A stretch of DNA of 64,000 nt. Source: Flavobacterium urumqiense (lineage in GTDB: Bacteria; Bacteroidota; Bacteroidia; Flavobacteriales; Flavobacteriaceae). The stretch is from positions 11,982 to 75,981 of the forward strand of contig NZ_FNVP01000006.1 of NCBI RefSeq assembly GCF_900108015.1, given 5' to 3'. Shown here piece after piece: positions 63,308 to 64,000 of the stretch. A model generated the notes under the pieces. The model saw only the letters and a program-made list of their open reading frames with translations. It had not been told where the DNA came from and did not search any database. The position numbers were made by a program, and so were the translations under genes. Within the stretch, counting starts at the first letter, position 1, and every line of letters begins with the position of its first letter.

Positions 63308-64000
63308 TTATTCGATAATCAATGATTTCATATTCATAAACTCTTTAATTCCTATTTCAGATAATTCTCTTCCATACCCTGATTTTTTTGTCCCTCCAAA
63401 AGGAATTCTGGAATCAGAACGTACCAATGAGTTTATAAAAACATTTCCGGCTTCAATTTTTCTAGCTAATCTGTATGCATTTTCGCGATCTTCTGTCCAG
63501 ATAGCCGATGCTAAACCATATCTGTGGTTATTTGCAATAGCAATAGCATCGTTTTCGTCTTTGGCTCTAATAATTGTAGCCAATGGACCAAACGTTTCCT
63601 CTTGAAAAGCAATATTATTGGCATCCACAAAATCAATTAATGTTGGTTGGAAATTGCAATTTTCTCGCTCTCCTCCTAGTACTAATTTGGCTCCTTGTTG
63701 TAATGATTTTTCTAATTGATGGCTTAGTTTTTCGGCCAAATCCAATCGAGCCAATGGTCCCATATTAATTCCGTCCTCTAACGGATTTCCTTGATGTAAA
63801 GCATTTACTTTTTGGGCAAAGAGAGCAGCAAATTCATCTGCTATTTTTTCAGTAACGATAAAACGTTTGGCACAAATGCATGCCTGACCTGCATTTAGCA
63901 TTCTGGACTGTGTCGCAACAGTGGCTGCTTTTTCAATATTGGCGTCATTCAAAACAATAAATGCATCCGAACCTCCCAACTCCATAACTGATTTTTTGAT
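63308..64000 (-). CDS. NAD(P)-dependent aldehyde dehydrogenase, succinate-semialdehyde type (N-terminal half outside window)
   Basis: The 230 C-terminal residues of an aldehyde dehydrogenase are visible; the frame is open at the window end. The catalytic Glu lies in VMELGGSDAFIV and the catalytic Cys in MLNAGQACICAKRFIV. Substrate-loop motifs are QEETFGPLATIIRAKDENDAI and NRYGLASAIWTEDRENA. NVFINSLVRSDSRIPFGGTKKSGYGRELSEIGIKEF at the C-terminus is typical of succinate-semialdehyde dehydrogenase-like proteins (GabD/YneI group). The exact substrate is not certain from this part. It is followed after 37 bp by the TorF-like gene. Confidence 0.9.
   Translation of the reverse strand: MKKSVMELGGSDAFIVLNDANIEKAATVATQSRMLNAGQACICAKRFIVTEKIADEFAALFAQKVNALHQGNPLEDGINMGPLARLDLAEKLSHQLEKSLQQGAKLVLGGERENCNFQPTLIDFVDANNIAFQEETFGPLATIIRAKDENDAIAIANNHRYGLASAIWTEDRENAYRLARKIEAGNVFINSLVRSDSRIPFGGTKKSGYGRELSEIGIKEFMNMKSLIIE

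Overview
The window looks like a chromosomal segment of a Flavobacterium-like member of the Bacteroidota. The DNA is AT-rich. Many genes start just after a TAnnTTTG box, the -7 element of Bacteroidota promoters, and Shine-Dalgarno sequences are mostly absent. There are two type IX secretion (T9SS) type B cargo proteins, a TonB-dependent receptor with a carboxypeptidase-like regulatory domain, and an archaeal-type prolyl-tRNA synthetase. No rRNA, CRISPR array, insertion sequence or phage gene was found.

Layout. 1-6.5 kb: housekeeping genes mazG, a DUF5606 gene, def, mqo and ruvX, with a frameshifted FUSC transporter between def and mqo. 6.6-7.3 kb: a decayed SAM methyltransferase. 7.5-17.7 kb: dapD followed by a surface-polysaccharide/LPS island with six glycosyltransferases, one further likely transferase, a WaaP-like kinase, a polysaccharide deacetylase and a broken rhamnosyltransferase remnant. 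17.7-22.1 kb: tsaC, cca, ctaA, a CDP-alcohol phosphatidyltransferase and csbD. 22.2-29.7 kb: a LytTR-type two-component regulatory island. 29.7-36.4 kb: an acetyltransferase, a ClC/HPP anion transport pair, a pRiA4b ORF-3-like protein, ndpA, a small Cys/His protein and an unknown protein with kinase-like motifs. 36.7-52.6 kb: two similar PAS-kinase/receiver pairs flanking an ABC-2 exporter, two large T9SS cargo proteins and typA. 52.7-60.5 kb: rpsT, three tRNA-Glu genes, proS, a Tyr/Gly-rich lipoprotein, an outer-membrane protein, rimO, a small secreted protein and a lipoprotein amidase. 60.8-64 kb: two outer-membrane porin-like genes and a truncated aldehyde dehydrogenase gene.

Most notable system. 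A LytS-like histidine kinase is fused at its C-terminus to a 2TM domain. Two free-standing 2TM genes, a GT39-like membrane glycosyltransferase and a LytTR response regulator follow it. A secreted repeat-like protein gene precedes it in the same operon. The promoters of this operon and of the neighbouring TonB-receptor gene each carry a 30-bp element made of two 9-bp direct repeats 12 bp apart. The proximal repeat matches the LytTR binding consensus at all nine positions. Each element lies exactly 33 bp upstream of a TAnnTTTG box. This predicts a self-regulating LytTR circuit that also controls the TonB receptor.

Other points of interest are a ClC protein lacking both glutamates needed for proton coupling, co-transcribed with an HPP protein; a kinase-like protein of unknown role; and several independently decaying genes.
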